The notes: generated by a model not told the origin, from the sequence alone. A stretch of DNA of 64,000 nt from JAJEFO01 sp022819605 (GCA_965221545.1 OZ244901.1:1426001-1490000), one strand, 5' to 3'. Counted from the stretch's first letter, positions 34,780 through 44,734 are shown. Translations and numbers: made by a program.

Positions 34780-35567
34780 GTGGCTGATTGCGAACATGCC
34801 GATCGGCCTGCTTGGCGCTGCCAGGCAGGTTCTGCCGTCCTGATCCGGAGCGGCAGTTTGCGGGGTCTACGCGGCGGACTTCGTGCGTGGCTGCGTGTTC
34901 CGGCTGAGCCTGAGCCAGTCGAGCAAGAGTCGCGGGTTCCGGTTCGGGTCCCTGATCGTCGGCGCGACCGGCCTGCCGCGCCCGAGGACGAGGCCGATCG
35001 CCAGCCTTCGGAGGCAGCTGAGCATCCATGTTTGGAGTCAAACCCGGATTTGGACTCTTCGGCGGTTTTCGGTGAATCCGATCCGGGTTCTCCACATTTC
35101 TGTCCACAGGCGGGCGCGCCTGCGGGATGGCCCGGCACGGGACCTACGAGCGGAAGACGCCGGTCGTGATGCCCGTCGCCCGGTTCTACTGCGGCGGATG
35201 CCGGACGACGTTCAGCCTTCTTCCGGACTTCGCCGCGGCCCGCCGTCCGGGCTCGCTGCAGGAGATCGAGGACGGCATGGCCGTTCTCGCCGGATCCCGG
35301 GGTCCGTGGGCGGCGGCCCGGCAGCTGTTCCCTGAGCGCGACGAGATGTCGAACGCGATCCGCGGCCTGCGCCGCGCGTTCGCGGCGGTGTCGGCCTTCC
35401 TGGCGATCGTGGCCACGATGCGTCCCGACCTGTTCCGGGGATGCCCGTCGGAGCTGGGGCGATGCGCGCCGCGCTGGGGACGGCGTTCGGTTACGTGCAC
35501 CACAGGAGAAGCGCATCTTTCAGACGCGAAGGGTGTCTTGCTGGTGACCGATTTTCGTCGACAATGA
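34780..35567 (+). pseudogene. Frameshifted zinc-ribbon (DUF6431-like) gene of an IS-type element
   Basis: The frame from 35127 reads MARHGTYERKTPVVMPVARF, YCGGCRTTFSLLPDF and SAFLAIVATMRPDLF, which recalls DUF6431 proteins of transposon-like elements. The first part of the expected zinc ribbon (SPHFCPQAG) lies in another frame that starts near 34780. A frameshift near 35110-35120 would join them into HFCP...CGMARHGTY. The C-terminal end also loses its pattern after about residue 110. It is probably a decayed mobile gene; the family call is tentative. Confidence 0.35.
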
Positions 35568-35601
35568 TCCCGCGCAAAACAAATTTCCGGATTATCCAGT
35601 C

Positions 35602-35895
35602 ATGGCTCACAAGCTGAAATCATTCTTGACGCTAGGCAACATAATCACGCTTGTGATCGGCATCGTTGCCGGTGTCGTTTTGCCGGTCGTCGGTCTCTTC
35701 ATTGGCCTGCAGGTCAGCCCCTCGTTGGGAACGGTTCTCGTGGCGCCATACATTGGCGTTGCCGCGCTGTTCGATACGTATGTTGGCAGTATGTCTGGCT
35801 TCGCGCGCCTTCTGGGATTGGCTCTGTCAATTGTGGCATATGTCGTGCTGGCCTTTGGCGTTCGTTACTTGATCCGCCTCGCTTTGCGGCGGTAG
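35602..35895 (+). CDS. Small membrane protein, function unknown
   Basis: The 97-residue protein has three hydrophobic segments (about residues 12-38, 45-60 and 66-92) and a basic C-terminus (IRLALRR). I do not recognise a family. The gene has no obvious operon partner, lying between decayed DNA and the convergent peroxiredoxin gene. The composition is protein-like and no other frame competes well. Confidence 0.5.
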   Translation: MAHKLKSFLTLGNIITLVIGIVAGVVLPVVGLFIGLQVSPSLGTVLVAPYIGVAALFDTYVGSMSGFARLLGLALSIVAYVVLAFGVRYLIRLALRR

Positions 35896-36018
35896 CCGAC
35901 CGTTCCGAAACGCCGGTCGATAACGCTTGCCAATCCGATCCGGTGCATCCGGAACGGACTCCCATGGCAAGCGGTGGCGAAGAAGTCCGCTCAAGCCATA
36001 CGGCAGCAAGTGCCTTGG

Positions 36019-36672
36019 TCAGGTCGGTTGCTCGACGGTTCTGAGATACGGCAGCACCTTGTCGAATCCGTTGAACCGCGCCTTGGCGTCTTCATCGGAC
36101 ACGGCGGGAACAACGATGACGTTTTCGCCCTGCTGCCAGTTCGCAGGCGTCGAGACCTGGTGATCCATGGTCAACTGGATCGAATCGAGGGCTCGCAGGA
36201 TCTCGTCGAAATTCCTGCCCGTCGTCATCGGATAGGTCAGTGACAGCTTCACCTTCTTGTCCGGCCCGACGATGAAGACGGTCCGAACGGTCTGATTGTC
36301 GGCAGGCGTGCGTCCTTCGACCCTCTCTTCGCTTGCGGGCAGCATGTCATAGAGCTTGGCGACCTTCATTTCCGGATCACCGATCATGGGGTAGGTCACC
36401 ATGTTCCCGGTGACCGTCTTGATGTCATCCTTCCAGCGATGATGGTCGTCCACCGGATCGACCGAGATCCCGATGATCTTGGCATTCCGTTTCGCGAACT
36501 CTTCCTGCATGCCCGCCATCAGGCCGAGTTCCGTCGTGCAGACCGGCGTGAAATCCTTGGGATGCGAAAACAGGATTGCGTAGCCGTCGCCAATCCAGTC
36601 GTGAAAGCTGATCGGACCTTCGGTCGTGTCGGCCGTGAAGTCCGGAGCCGTGTCGTTGATGCGCAGTGCCAT
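36019..36672 (-). CDS. 1-Cys peroxiredoxin (Prx6 type)
   Basis: This 217-residue thiol peroxidase reduces H2O2 and organic peroxides. The peroxidatic Cys is in HPKDFTPVCTTELG, and the Prx6-type features HRWKDDIKTVTG and the C-terminal block VIVVPAVSDEDAKARF are present. No second conserved redox Cys is seen. The start ATG 36672 has GGAGAAG upstream. It is monocistronic by spacing and divergent from the hydrolase gene. Confidence 0.95.
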   Translation of the reverse strand: MALRINDTAPDFTADTTEGPISFHDWIGDGYAILFSHPKDFTPVCTTELGLMAGMQEEFAKRNAKIIGISVDPVDDHHRWKDDIKTVTGNMVTYPMIGDPEMKVAKLYDMLPASEERVEGRTPADNQTVRTVFIVGPDKKVKLSLTYPMTTGRNFDEILRALDSIQLTMDHQVSTPANWQQGENVIVVPAVSDEDAKARFNGFDKVLPYLRTVEQPT

Positions 36673-36908
36673 GATGATGATCTTCTCCGTTCATGCTGAT
36701 GCGGGCATCGAATCTCCAGAGGAAGATTCGGTTCCCCAAGATACAACACTGCTTGCCTGGTTGCGACTGGGCAATACGTGCGCGGCAAGTTAGGAACGCC
36801 TTCACGATTCGCACAATGGTGCGCGGGTACAATTCCGATTCGGGGACGTAGCCCGGGACGATGTTCCGGAGCAGTCGTGTTCTGGGGAAATGCTGCGGAG
36901 GCTTGCGA

Positions 36909-37640
36909 ATGGCCGTGTTTGTCTTGGTACATGGTGCATGGCATGGCGGGTGGTGCTGGGCCATGGTGGAAGACGCGCTTCGCGAAAGAGGGCATCGGAC
37001 CCATGCCCCGACGCTTACCGGACTTGGCGACCGGAGCCACCTTCTGACGTCAGAGATCGACTCCGATCTGCACGTGCTTGATGTCGTGAACGTTCTGCGA
37101 TGGGCTGAATTGGAGGATGTCATTCTTGTCGGACACTCCTACGGCGGCCTGATCGTGACAGGTGTCGCAGGCCAGGTGCCGGAGCGCGTGAAAGCGCTTG
37201 TTTATCTTGATGCATTCGTGCCGGAGGAAAGTGGCGTTTCGCTCTTTGCACGAAACAATCCAGAGCGCATGACGCGGTTCCAGGCCGAAATCGACAGCGG
37301 TGCCGCAGGAGTGCAGCCGGATCTGTTCGATGCCTGGGCCGAAGACGAAGAGGTCAAGGACTGGCTGAGATCAATGTGCACGCCGCAGCCGGCCAAGACA
37401 TTTTCCAGCGGCGTGACCGTGACGGGGCGAGAAGTCGAGGTGGCACATCGCTACTACATCCTTTGCGAGCGGAACCATCCTTCCGTGTTCTGGAAGGAGC
37501 ATGATCGGGTCAAGGGCCGGACGGGCTGGAAGAGTGACCGGATCGCGACCATGCATGACGCAATGGTCGAGAAGCCTGACGAGTTGGCGCGCCTTCTTGA
37601 CAAGTTCGCACGAGGGTTGAGCGAAATTTCTCCGGCCTAG
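36909..37640 (+). CDS. Alpha/beta hydrolase (esterase-like)
   Basis: The 243-residue protein resembles the methylesterase/hydroxynitrile lyase-like hydrolases. The N-terminus is VFVLVHGAWHGGWCW (oxyanion region), the nucleophile elbow is VGHSYGGLIV with Ser, and a C-terminal His lies in ATMHDAMVEKPDELA. The start is ATG 36909 with GGAGGC upstream; the frame is open to 36861 but that part lacks family sequence. The substrate is unknown. Confidence 0.85.
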   Translation: MAVFVLVHGAWHGGWCWAMVEDALRERGHRTHAPTLTGLGDRSHLLTSEIDSDLHVLDVVNVLRWAELEDVILVGHSYGGLIVTGVAGQVPERVKALVYLDAFVPEESGVSLFARNNPERMTRFQAEIDSGAAGVQPDLFDAWAEDEEVKDWLRSMCTPQPAKTFSSGVTVTGREVEVAHRYYILCERNHPSVFWKEHDRVKGRTGWKSDRIATMHDAMVEKPDELARLLDKFARGLSEISPA

Positions 37641-37863
37641 TCTCGGAGTCGAGCGCGTGCGAGACAACCCGGCACCGGGGCGGAATGTTGGCCATGTCCT
37701 GCCATTCGCTCGCCTTTGCCGCCTTGCCGGCTCACCTAAACTCGCGAAATCCGGGGTCGCGCATGGCATGGAACAACAGCGTTGGCGGTTCGTGCGCGGC
37801 TTGGCAGCGCGCAAAGACGTGCTACTGGTTGACGAAGTCGCGCTCGGTAGCTACTTTTCATGC

Positions 37864-38157
37864 ATGAGATCAGTCGGCATCAAAGTCCTGAACAGCAAGT
37901 TGAGCGAATACGTCCGGCTCGCGGCGTCCGGCGAGACGGTTTTGGTGACCGATCGTGACCTTGTGGTGGCGGAATTGGGCCCGCTCAGGGAGACCCGGAG
38001 TTCGGTCCTCGCCGATGCGTTCTTAGCCGAGGCAGTTCGGTCTGGCGTGCTTGCGCCGCCGACGCTAGCGGGCTCGGGACCGCCGCCTAGGCCCGCTCCG
38101 GTCGCCTGTTTGGACGAGATCTTGGCTGAACTCGACGAGAGCAGGCGTGACCGGTGA
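37864..38157 (+). CDS. Phd/YefM family antitoxin
   Basis: The 97-residue protein has the Phd/YefM DNA-binding N-terminus (VGIKVLNSKLSEYVRLAASGETVLVTDRDLVVAEL) and a C-terminal disordered, acidic tail that would neutralise the toxin (LDEILAELDESRRDR). The ATG at 37864 is chosen because upstream sequence lacks family pattern. The stop overlaps the PIN toxin start as GTGA. Such pairs usually repress their own promoter. Confidence 0.85.
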   Translation: MRSVGIKVLNSKLSEYVRLAASGETVLVTDRDLVVAELGPLRETRSSVLADAFLAEAVRSGVLAPPTLAGSGPPPRPAPVACLDEILAELDESRRDR

Positions 38158-38555
38158 TATATCTTGACACCTCCGTCGCACTGGCTTGGCTGCTGTCTGA
38201 GGATCGGCAACCGCCGGTTTCCCTTTGGGACGGGACCTTGGTGTCGAGCCGACTCATCGAATATGAGATTTGGACGCCGCTGCACACACGTGGTCTTGCA
38301 GATTCGCATGGCGAGACGGCGCGCCAGATCGTCGGACGTGTCGCACTGCTGGAGTTGACTTCGCTGGTTTTGGCTCGGGCGCTGGATGCCTTTCCGGGCC
38401 CGAGCCAGTTGCGGACTCTCGACGCCTTGCATCTGGCATCGTGCGCATATTTGGCTGATCAGGGTCAGAGTGTGGAACTCGCGAGCTACGACCGACGCAT
38501 GAACGATGTCGCGCAAGCGATGAACATCCCGCTCGCCAATCTGGAAGGGCCATGA
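38154..38555 (+). CDS. vapC: VapC-like PIN-domain ribonuclease toxin
   Basis: The 133-residue PIN protein starts MIYLDTSVALAWLL with the first catalytic Asp (D5), and continues SSRLIEYEIWTPL with a conserved Glu. Later acidic residues are in LRTLDALHLA and ELASYDRRMN. VapC toxins cut tRNA or rRNA. The GTG start overlaps the antitoxin stop by four bases, typical of coupled toxin-antitoxin operons. Confidence 0.9.
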   Translation: MIYLDTSVALAWLLSEDRQPPVSLWDGTLVSSRLIEYEIWTPLHTRGLADSHGETARQIVGRVALLELTSLVLARALDAFPGPSQLRTLDALHLASCAYLADQGQSVELASYDRRMNDVAQAMNIPLANLEGP

Positions 38556-39071
38556 ATCGGGATCAGCGAATTTCCTTGATCATGCGCCAGGTGCCGCCTG
38601 CACCCTAGCGTCACTAAGCTACTCAACTACATGATTCCGCGCAGGAAATCCCTTGCCTATCTCGAATCAAAATCTACACCCGGGTACGTTGTGTTGCGGC
38701 GGGCACGCTCTGTAGCGTGTGCAGAGAATTCGTAATCGATCGAACGAGCTTCGGGGAACTTCGATCATGGCAACGCGATACAGCAACGCCACCAACATTC
38801 GCAGGTAACGCGAATGTGGGATTTGGGTCAGGTTCCCGGACGTTGAGGAGGCCTTCATGGACAACGGCACATTCGCCGCAGCGATCAAGGACGCCGTAGG
38901 GTGTCTGGACGAGGCGCGGGTGAAGTCTGAAAGCGCTGGGCGACCACGGTTGAAGCGGTCGTCTGATCATCGAGCGACGCTGGCGGTTGTCTGTACCCCT
39001 GTGTAGCATTCATTCCAGCATCCGATCATCGACACCGCGGCGCCGTGCGTCATCATGCCGGGAGAATGCAG
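38556..39071. other. 516-bp gap with one possible 49-codon ORF
   Basis: No known gene is seen. A frame from ATG 38857 to the stop at 39006 is preceded by GAGGAGG at good spacing and begins MDNGTFAAAIKDAVGCLDEA, but it has no recognisable family. The rest holds short frames only. Confidence 0.3.
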
Positions 39072-40028
39072 ATGAACCCTACCAATGATGTTGCCCACTT
39101 AGGCCACGTGGAACTCTACACCGACAGGTTCGAGGAAAGCCTCGACTTCTTTGTTCGCGTCTACGGGCTGACGGAGAGCGGTCGCGACGAGGACAGCGTC
39201 TATCTCCGAGCCTTTGACGACTATGAATTTCAAACGCTCAAGCTGACGCAGCACCACACCACGGGCGTCGGCCATGTCGCCTATCGCGTGTCGTCGCCGG
39301 AGGCTCTCGATCGGCGCGTGGCAGCGATCAACGCATCGGGATGCCAGGTTTCCGGCTGGACCGACGGTGACCTTGGTCATGGCCCGGCATTTCGATTCGA
39401 GGATCCCTTCGGGCACGTGTTCGAGATCTATTGGGAGACTCGGAAGTTCGAGGCGCCCGAAGGCGAACGCCCGGCGCTGAAAAACATTGCCCAGCGATAT
39501 CACGGGCAGGGATGCTGCCCGAGACGCTTGGATCACGTGAACCTTCTCGCCGAAGACGTCACCGCGTTTCGGGACTTCATGATTGCGACTCTCGGGTCAC
39601 GCGTCACCGAGCAGATCCTTCTCGACAACGGCCGGCTTGGCGGCTGCTGGTTCACCGTGAACAACAAGACGTATGATCTTGCCTGCACCGAAGAACATGG
39701 CGGCGGGAACGGGCGATTCCACCACCTGACCTATGCTTGCGACCAAAGGGAGGATGTCCTGCGTGCGGCGGACATATTCCTCGAGAACGGCGTCCATATC
39801 GAGACGGGACCACACAAGCACGCCATTCAAGGGACGTTTTTCCTTTACGTCTGGGAGCCCGCCGGCAATCGCGTGGAACTGGCGAATTCAGGTGCGCGCC
39901 TGATCCTGCAGCCCGACTGGGAGCCTGTCACCTGGACGGAGTCCGAGCGCAGGAAAGGCCAGGCCTGGGGGTTGAAGACGATCGAGACCTTTCATACCCA
40001 CGGAACTCCCCCTGTTTCGAATGAGTAG
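39072..40028 (+). CDS. Extradiol dioxygenase-like protein with two VOC domains
   Basis: The 318-residue protein has two vicinal-oxygen-chelate domains. The first has HLGHVELYT, GVGHVAYRV and HVFEIYWE; the second has LDHVNLLAED, GRFHHLTYAC and GNRVELANSG. The second domain supplies the usual His-His-Glu iron site of catechol 2,3-dioxygenase-like enzymes. The ATG at 39072 follows GGGAGA at suitable distance. It is convergent with the SDR/ALDH operon. The aromatic substrate is unknown. Confidence 0.85.
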   Translation: MNPTNDVAHLGHVELYTDRFEESLDFFVRVYGLTESGRDEDSVYLRAFDDYEFQTLKLTQHHTTGVGHVAYRVSSPEALDRRVAAINASGCQVSGWTDGDLGHGPAFRFEDPFGHVFEIYWETRKFEAPEGERPALKNIAQRYHGQGCCPRRLDHVNLLAEDVTAFRDFMIATLGSRVTEQILLDNGRLGGCWFTVNNKTYDLACTEEHGGGNGRFHHLTYACDQREDVLRAADIFLENGVHIETGPHKHAIQGTFFLYVWEPAGNRVELANSGARLILQPDWEPVTWTESERRKGQAWGLKTIETFHTHGTPPVSNE

Positions 40029-40111
40029 GATTCCACGTCATTCAAGTGCATGCGTGGGAAGTGGCCCAGGCGCACCGGTCCGGATCCGTGTCTGCCGATC
40101 CGGGCAGGGGT

Positions 40112-40852
40112 TCAGATGCAGCGCCCGCCGTCAACTTCAAGGCAGACTCCGGTCACCATGCTGGCCTCGTTGGAGCAAAGATAGCAGGCCGCGTTGCCAA
40201 TGTCCTCAGGCGTCGAGAACCTGCCCAAGGGTATCGTCGTGAGGAATTTGGCCCGCATTTCCGGCGTGTCCTCTCCGAGAAAGCTCTTCAGGAGCGGCGT
40301 TTCGCCCGCCACGGGATTCAGCGCGTTCACGCGGATGCCGACGGGAGCCAGTTCGACCGCCATTGTCTTGGTTGCCGTGTTCATCCAGCCCTTGGACGCA
40401 TTGTACCAGTTGAGCCGAGGCCTCGGGCTTACGCCGGCAGTCGACGCCACGTTGAGGATTGCGCCGGAACCCTGCTTCCTGAAAACGGGCACGATATGCC
40501 GGGTCGTCAGGTAGACCGATTTGCAGTTGACGGCAAACACGCGGTCGAAATCCGCTTCGCTGACCTCGTCCAGTGGTGCGGGCACGTGCGTCACCCCGGC
40601 ATTGTTGACGAGGATGTCGATCTTTCCGAATGCCGAGCGCGCGGAGGCTACCATTGCGGCAACGTCGCTGTCACTTGAGACGTCGGTCTCGATGGCCTCG
40701 CAGCCAAGCTCCCGCGCTTTCGCGTCGGCGGCATTGCCGTTCACGTCTGCGATCATCACTCGTGCGCCTTCCGCAAGGAATTTGCCGGCGATGCCGGCTC
40801 CGAATCCGGATGCGCCCCCGGTCACGATGGCAGCCTTTCCATTCAACCGCAT
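40112..40852 (-). CDS. SDR family oxidoreductase
   Basis: The 246-residue dehydrogenase has a canonical cofactor loop (VTGGASGFGAGIA), an acidic residue ending the second strand (MIADVN, favouring NAD), NNAG, catalytic Ser (NVASTAG) and YNASK. It ends GVCLEVDGG. It is the last gene of the seven-gene peptidase/ABC/dehydrogenase operon, 9 bases after the aldehyde dehydrogenase gene. A hydroxy-to-keto step in the same pathway is inferred. Confidence 0.92.
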   Translation of the reverse strand: MRLNGKAAIVTGGASGFGAGIAGKFLAEGARVMIADVNGNAADAKARELGCEAIETDVSSDSDVAAMVASARSAFGKIDILVNNAGVTHVPAPLDEVSEADFDRVFAVNCKSVYLTTRHIVPVFRKQGSGAILNVASTAGVSPRPRLNWYNASKGWMNTATKTMAVELAPVGIRVNALNPVAGETPLLKSFLGEDTPEMRAKFLTTIPLGRFSTPEDIGNAACYLCSNEASMVTGVCLEVDGGRCI

Positions 40853-40861
40853 TTGGGTCTC

Positions 40862-42316
40862 CTATCCATGCAGCGCTGCAACGGTTTTCAAAACGGTGAA
40901 GCCGTACATGGCCTCGAATCCCTTTTCCCGACCATGTCCCGACAGGCCGCGCCCTCCAAACGGGAGTTCCACGCCGCCGCCCGCGCCGTAGTTGTTGAGG
41001 AAGACCTGACCGGCACGGAGCTTTCTGGCCATGCGCATCTGGCGTGCGCCGTCCCGCGTCCAGCACGACGCGACAAGTCCGTATTTCGTGCCGTTCGCAA
41101 TGGCCGTTGCGTGATCTTCGTCATCAAACGGGATGACCACTTGCACGGGACCGAAGATCTCGTCCTGCGCGAGAACGTGCCCGGGTTCGACTCCCGCATA
41201 TAACGTAGGGGCGACATAGGCGCCGCCTTCAGGTGCCTCCTCGACTATCTCGCCCTGCGCCACGATCTGTGATGCAGAGCCTTCGGCAAGGAACCCTTCG
41301 ACGACTGACTTCTGGGCGTCCGAAACCAGCGGTCCGACATCCAGATCGGAGAGAGCGGGGCCTGTGCGCAGCGCAGTGTAGCGCTCCGTCATCAGGGCCA
41401 CGATTTCGTCATGGCGAGATCGCTCAACCAGGATGCGGGAAGATGCGGAACAGGTCTGGCCCGCGTTCTGAATTCCTGCATTCACGAGAAACGGAAGGGC
41501 GGCCTCAATGTCCGCATCCGCAAAGACGACCTGCGGAGACTTGCCGCCCAGTTCGAGCGTGACGGGCACGACATGCGCTGCCGCGGCCGCCTGGATCATC
41601 TTGCCGACAGCAACCGATCCGGTGAACGAGACGTGGTCAACGCCGGGATGCGCCGAAAGCGCCGATCCGGCCTCAGTGCCAAGCCCCGGAACCACGTTGA
41701 GCGCGCCCGGTGGCAGCCCGGCACGGGACGCGAGTTCGGCGAAGGCAAGGGCCGTGAGGCAGGCGTCTTCGGAGGGCTTGAGAACACAGGCATTGCCCGT
41801 CGCAAGTGCGGCACCCACTGAGCGGCCGATGATCTGCATCGGATAGTTCCATGGGATGATGTGCCCCGTTACGCCGTGCGGCTCGCGGAGCGTGTACACC
41901 GTGTAGCCGTCCAGATATGGGATAGTCTCTCCGTGCAGCTTGTCGGCAGCACCTCCGTAGAACTCCATGTATCGGGCAAGTGCGACGGCGTCCGCGCGTG
42001 CCTGCGTGAGCGGCTTGCCGACATCCATGGCCTCCATCTTGGCCAGCGTGTCGACCTGGTTCAGCACCTCCTGCCCGATCCGGCACAGGATGCGCCCGCG
42101 CTCTGCCGCCGTAGCCGCGCCCCATTCGCTCGCAAGCGATGCCTTGGCCGACGTGATGGCGTCGTCGACGTCACTTGCGTCGCAGCGGGCGATCTCGCAG
42201 AGCGGCTTGCCCACGGAAGGATCGTTCAATGCGAGCGTCCTGCCTTCGCCTGCCGGCTCCCAGCGGCCGTCAATGAAACGACAATCGGTTCGGGAGAGGA
42301 GAGTCTTGAATGTCAT
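40862..42316 (-). CDS. NAD(P)-dependent aldehyde dehydrogenase
   Basis: The 484-residue protein has the family marks in order: PWNYPMQI, the loop FTGSVAVGK, catalytic Glu in LELGGKSPQVV and catalytic Cys in NAGQTCSASSR, then EIFGPVQVVIPFD. The start is ATG 42316 with GGAGGACA upstream; the longer frame runs back into the ATPase gene. It is similar in layout to betaine/aminoaldehyde dehydrogenases, but the substrate is not settled. The operon position suggests oxidation of an aldehyde derived from the imported compound. Confidence 0.93.
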   Translation of the reverse strand: MTFKTLLSRTDCRFIDGRWEPAGEGRTLALNDPSVGKPLCEIARCDASDVDDAITSAKASLASEWGAATAAERGRILCRIGQEVLNQVDTLAKMEAMDVGKPLTQARADAVALARYMEFYGGAADKLHGETIPYLDGYTVYTLREPHGVTGHIIPWNYPMQIIGRSVGAALATGNACVLKPSEDACLTALAFAELASRAGLPPGALNVVPGLGTEAGSALSAHPGVDHVSFTGSVAVGKMIQAAAAAHVVPVTLELGGKSPQVVFADADIEAALPFLVNAGIQNAGQTCSASSRILVERSRHDEIVALMTERYTALRTGPALSDLDVGPLVSDAQKSVVEGFLAEGSASQIVAQGEIVEEAPEGGAYVAPTLYAGVEPGHVLAQDEIFGPVQVVIPFDDEDHATAIANGTKYGLVASCWTRDGARQMRMARKLRAGQVFLNNYGAGGGVELPFGGRGLSGHGREKGFEAMYGFTVLKTVAALHG

Positions 42317-42332
42317 GTCTGTCCTCCTTGCG

Positions 42333-43889
42333 TCACACGGGCAGTTTCGGTGCGGAATCGAGCAGGCGACGGGTGTATGCGTCGCGCGGGGTCTCGAACA
42401 CGTCGTCCGTGTTCCCTTGTTCAACGATCCGGCCTGCATGCATGACGAGAATCCGGTCGGCGATCGAGCGGACAACCGTCAGGTCATGCGTGATGAACAG
42501 GTAGGTCAGGCCGTACGTGACGGACAGGTCGACCAGGAGGTCGAGGATCTGAGCCCGGATCGATACGTCGAGCGCTGAAACGGCCTCGTCGAGAATGATG
42601 AGCTCTGGGCGAATGATCAACGCGCGCGCGATGGCGATGCGCTGCCGCTGGCCGCCGGAAAACTCGTGTATATACTTGTGCTTGTCTTCCGGTGCCAGTC
42701 CTACGGACGTCAACGCCTCGTCAACTTCGTCCGACGTCGCTGAACGCTTGAGACGATGGAAGGGTTCGCTGACCAGCCGCGCAACCCTGTGGCGCGGGTT
42801 GAACGATCCAAACGGATCCTGGAACACGACCTGCATCTTTCGGCGAACGTCCGGTTCAGTGAACACGTCCCGGCCGTCGAGGGTGATCCGCCCTTCCTGT
42901 ACAGGTTCAAGTCCCAGAATCGCACGGGTCAGCGTGGACTTTCCGCAGCCGCTTTCGCCCACAAGGCCAACGCATTCGCCACGGCGGATCTCGAAACGCA
43001 CGTCGTCGACGGCGCGCATTGTCGGGTGCGCGCCCAGAAACGTGCGACGCGGCAGCAGGTAGTCGCGTGAAACGTTCTCGACCTTCAGAATGGACTCCTC
43101 GATCCGCGATTCCGTGCGGTCGGGCTGATGGCCCGAAGCCTCGAAAAGCGCCTTGGTGTAAGGGTGCGTCATGTCACGGTGGAGCGTGCGGGCTGTCCGT
43201 CGTTCCACGACTTCGCCGTCCTTCATGATGACGACGTCGTCGGCGAGGCCGGTCACGACTGCCAGATCGTGCGAGATCAGCATGAGTCCCATGCCGTCCT
43301 CGTCCACGAGGCGTCGAAGAAGCGAGAGGATTTCGGCCTGGGTCGTGACGTCAAGCGCGGTCGTGGGTTCGTCGGCGATAAGGAGCTTCGGGCCGAGCGC
43401 TATCGCGATGGCAATGACGACCCGTTGCCGCTGTCCCCCGGAAAGCTCGTGCGGATAGCGGTCAAGCGGGAACCTGGACTGCGGAAGTTCGCAGCGGGCG
43501 AGCGTCTCGGCGGCGCGGGACATCGCCTCGACTTTGCTCGTGCCTTCGTGAATCAGGATGGTCTCGGCAACCTGGTGCCCGATCGTCTGGACCGGGTTCA
43601 ATGCCGTCATGGGCTCCTGGAACACCATGCCGACGTCTGCGCCGCGCATTCGGCAGAGCTCGGTTTCGCGCATCGAGAGGACATCTCGGCCCGCAATGGT
43701 GATCTGGCCGCTGCAGTCCGAGCCTTCGGGCAGAAGCTGCATCGCCGAAAGCGCGGTGAGCGACTTGCCGGAGCCGCTCTCGCCGATCACGCCGCAAACT
43801 TCCCCTGGTGCAATGTCGAGCGAGATTCCCTTTAGGATGGGCGTTCCGTGGATCGACAAGGCCAGGCTATGGATATCGAGAAGGTTCAC
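42333..43889 (-). CDS. Dipeptide/oligopeptide ABC transporter, fused double ATP-binding protein
   Basis: The 518-residue chain has two ABC domains with Walker A (GVIGESGSGKS; GLVGESGCGKST), signatures (LSGGQRQR; FSGGQRQR) and Walker B (LLIADEP; LIILDEA). The second Walker B has Ala after Glu instead of the usual Pro. It is shorter than the other fused ATPase here because the Cys-rich tail of the first half is missing. The start is GTG 43889, two bases after the permease stop. Confidence 0.92.
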   Translation of the reverse strand: MNLLDIHSLALSIHGTPILKGISLDIAPGEVCGVIGESGSGKSLTALSAMQLLPEGSDCSGQITIAGRDVLSMRETELCRMRGADVGMVFQEPMTALNPVQTIGHQVAETILIHEGTSKVEAMSRAAETLARCELPQSRFPLDRYPHELSGGQRQRVVIAIAIALGPKLLIADEPTTALDVTTQAEILSLLRRLVDEDGMGLMLISHDLAVVTGLADDVVIMKDGEVVERRTARTLHRDMTHPYTKALFEASGHQPDRTESRIEESILKVENVSRDYLLPRRTFLGAHPTMRAVDDVRFEIRRGECVGLVGESGCGKSTLTRAILGLEPVQEGRITLDGRDVFTEPDVRRKMQVVFQDPFGSFNPRHRVARLVSEPFHRLKRSATSDEVDEALTSVGLAPEDKHKYIHEFSGGQRQRIAIARALIIRPELIILDEAVSALDVSIRAQILDLLVDLSVTYGLTYLFITHDLTVVRSIADRILVMHAGRIVEQGNTDDVFETPRDAYTRRLLDSAPKLPV

Positions 43890-43891
43890 GG

Positions 43892-44734
43892 CTAAGCGTT
43901 CCGGATCCGAGGATCGAGGAGGTCGCGCAGGCCGTCGCCCGCAAGGTTGAGGCCAAGCACCGTCAGGAGTATGGCGAAGCCGGGAAACATGGCCATGTGC
44001 GGCGCGATGGCGATCAGCGTCTGGCTGTCCGCAAGCATCCGGCCCCAGGAGGGTGTGGGGGGCTGGACCCCCAGGCCCACGTAGCTCAGCGCCGCTTCGG
44101 CAAGAATCCCGAGCGAAAACTGGATCGTGCCCTGAACGATCAGGAGATTTGTCACGTTGGGCAGGATGTGCTCGACCGAAATCCGCACCGGCCCCTTGCC
44201 GGAAACCCGTGCGGACAGGATGTAGTCGCGGGTCCAGAGCGGGAGCGCCGCCCCGCGCGTCAGGCGAGCGAACACCGGGATGTTGAAGATTCCGATCGCG
44301 ATGATCGCGTTCAGCGCCGACGGCCCGAAGACGGTCGTGATCATGATCGCGATGAGGAGGCTCGGGAACGCGAAGACCAGGTCGTTGCCGCGCATGATCG
44401 TTTCGTCAAGAAGTCCGCCCCGCCGAGCTGCCGCCGCCAGGCCGAGCGGCACGCCGATGCCCATGCCGATTCCAACCGCAACGATCGCGACCGCGATCGA
44501 GGTCTGTGCGCCGACCATGATCATCGAGAGGATGTCCCGGCCGAAGTGATCCGTTCCGAACCAGTGAACTGCCGAGGGCGCCTGGAGCCGTGTGGCAATG
44601 GTGAGCTCGGTGACGTCGTAGGGAGTCCAGATCAGGGACAGCAGCGCACCGATTGCAAAGGCCGCAGCGAGCAGATGTCCCACGACGAGGTTGCGTGACC
44701 GGAGTGCCGCGCGAAGCAGCCCTTCCTCCGTCAT
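43892..44734 (-). CDS. Dipeptide-type ABC transporter permease (DppC-like)
   Basis: The 280-residue permease has the typical DppC features: LGTDHFGRDILS is represented by WFGTDHFGRDILSMIMVGA, the EAA loop by ILSARVSGKGPVRISVEHIL, and the C-terminus by LGLNLAGDGLRDLLDPR. The length is normal. The ATG overlaps the DppB stop as ATGA. Confidence 0.95.
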   Translation of the reverse strand: MTEEGLLRAALRSRNLVVGHLLAAAFAIGALLSLIWTPYDVTELTIATRLQAPSAVHWFGTDHFGRDILSMIMVGAQTSIAVAIVAVGIGMGIGVPLGLAAAARRGGLLDETIMRGNDLVFAFPSLLIAIMITTVFGPSALNAIIAIGIFNIPVFARLTRGAALPLWTRDYILSARVSGKGPVRISVEHILPNVTNLLIVQGTIQFSLGILAEAALSYVGLGVQPPTPSWGRMLADSQTLIAIAPHMAMFPGFAILLTVLGLNLAGDGLRDLLDPRIRNA

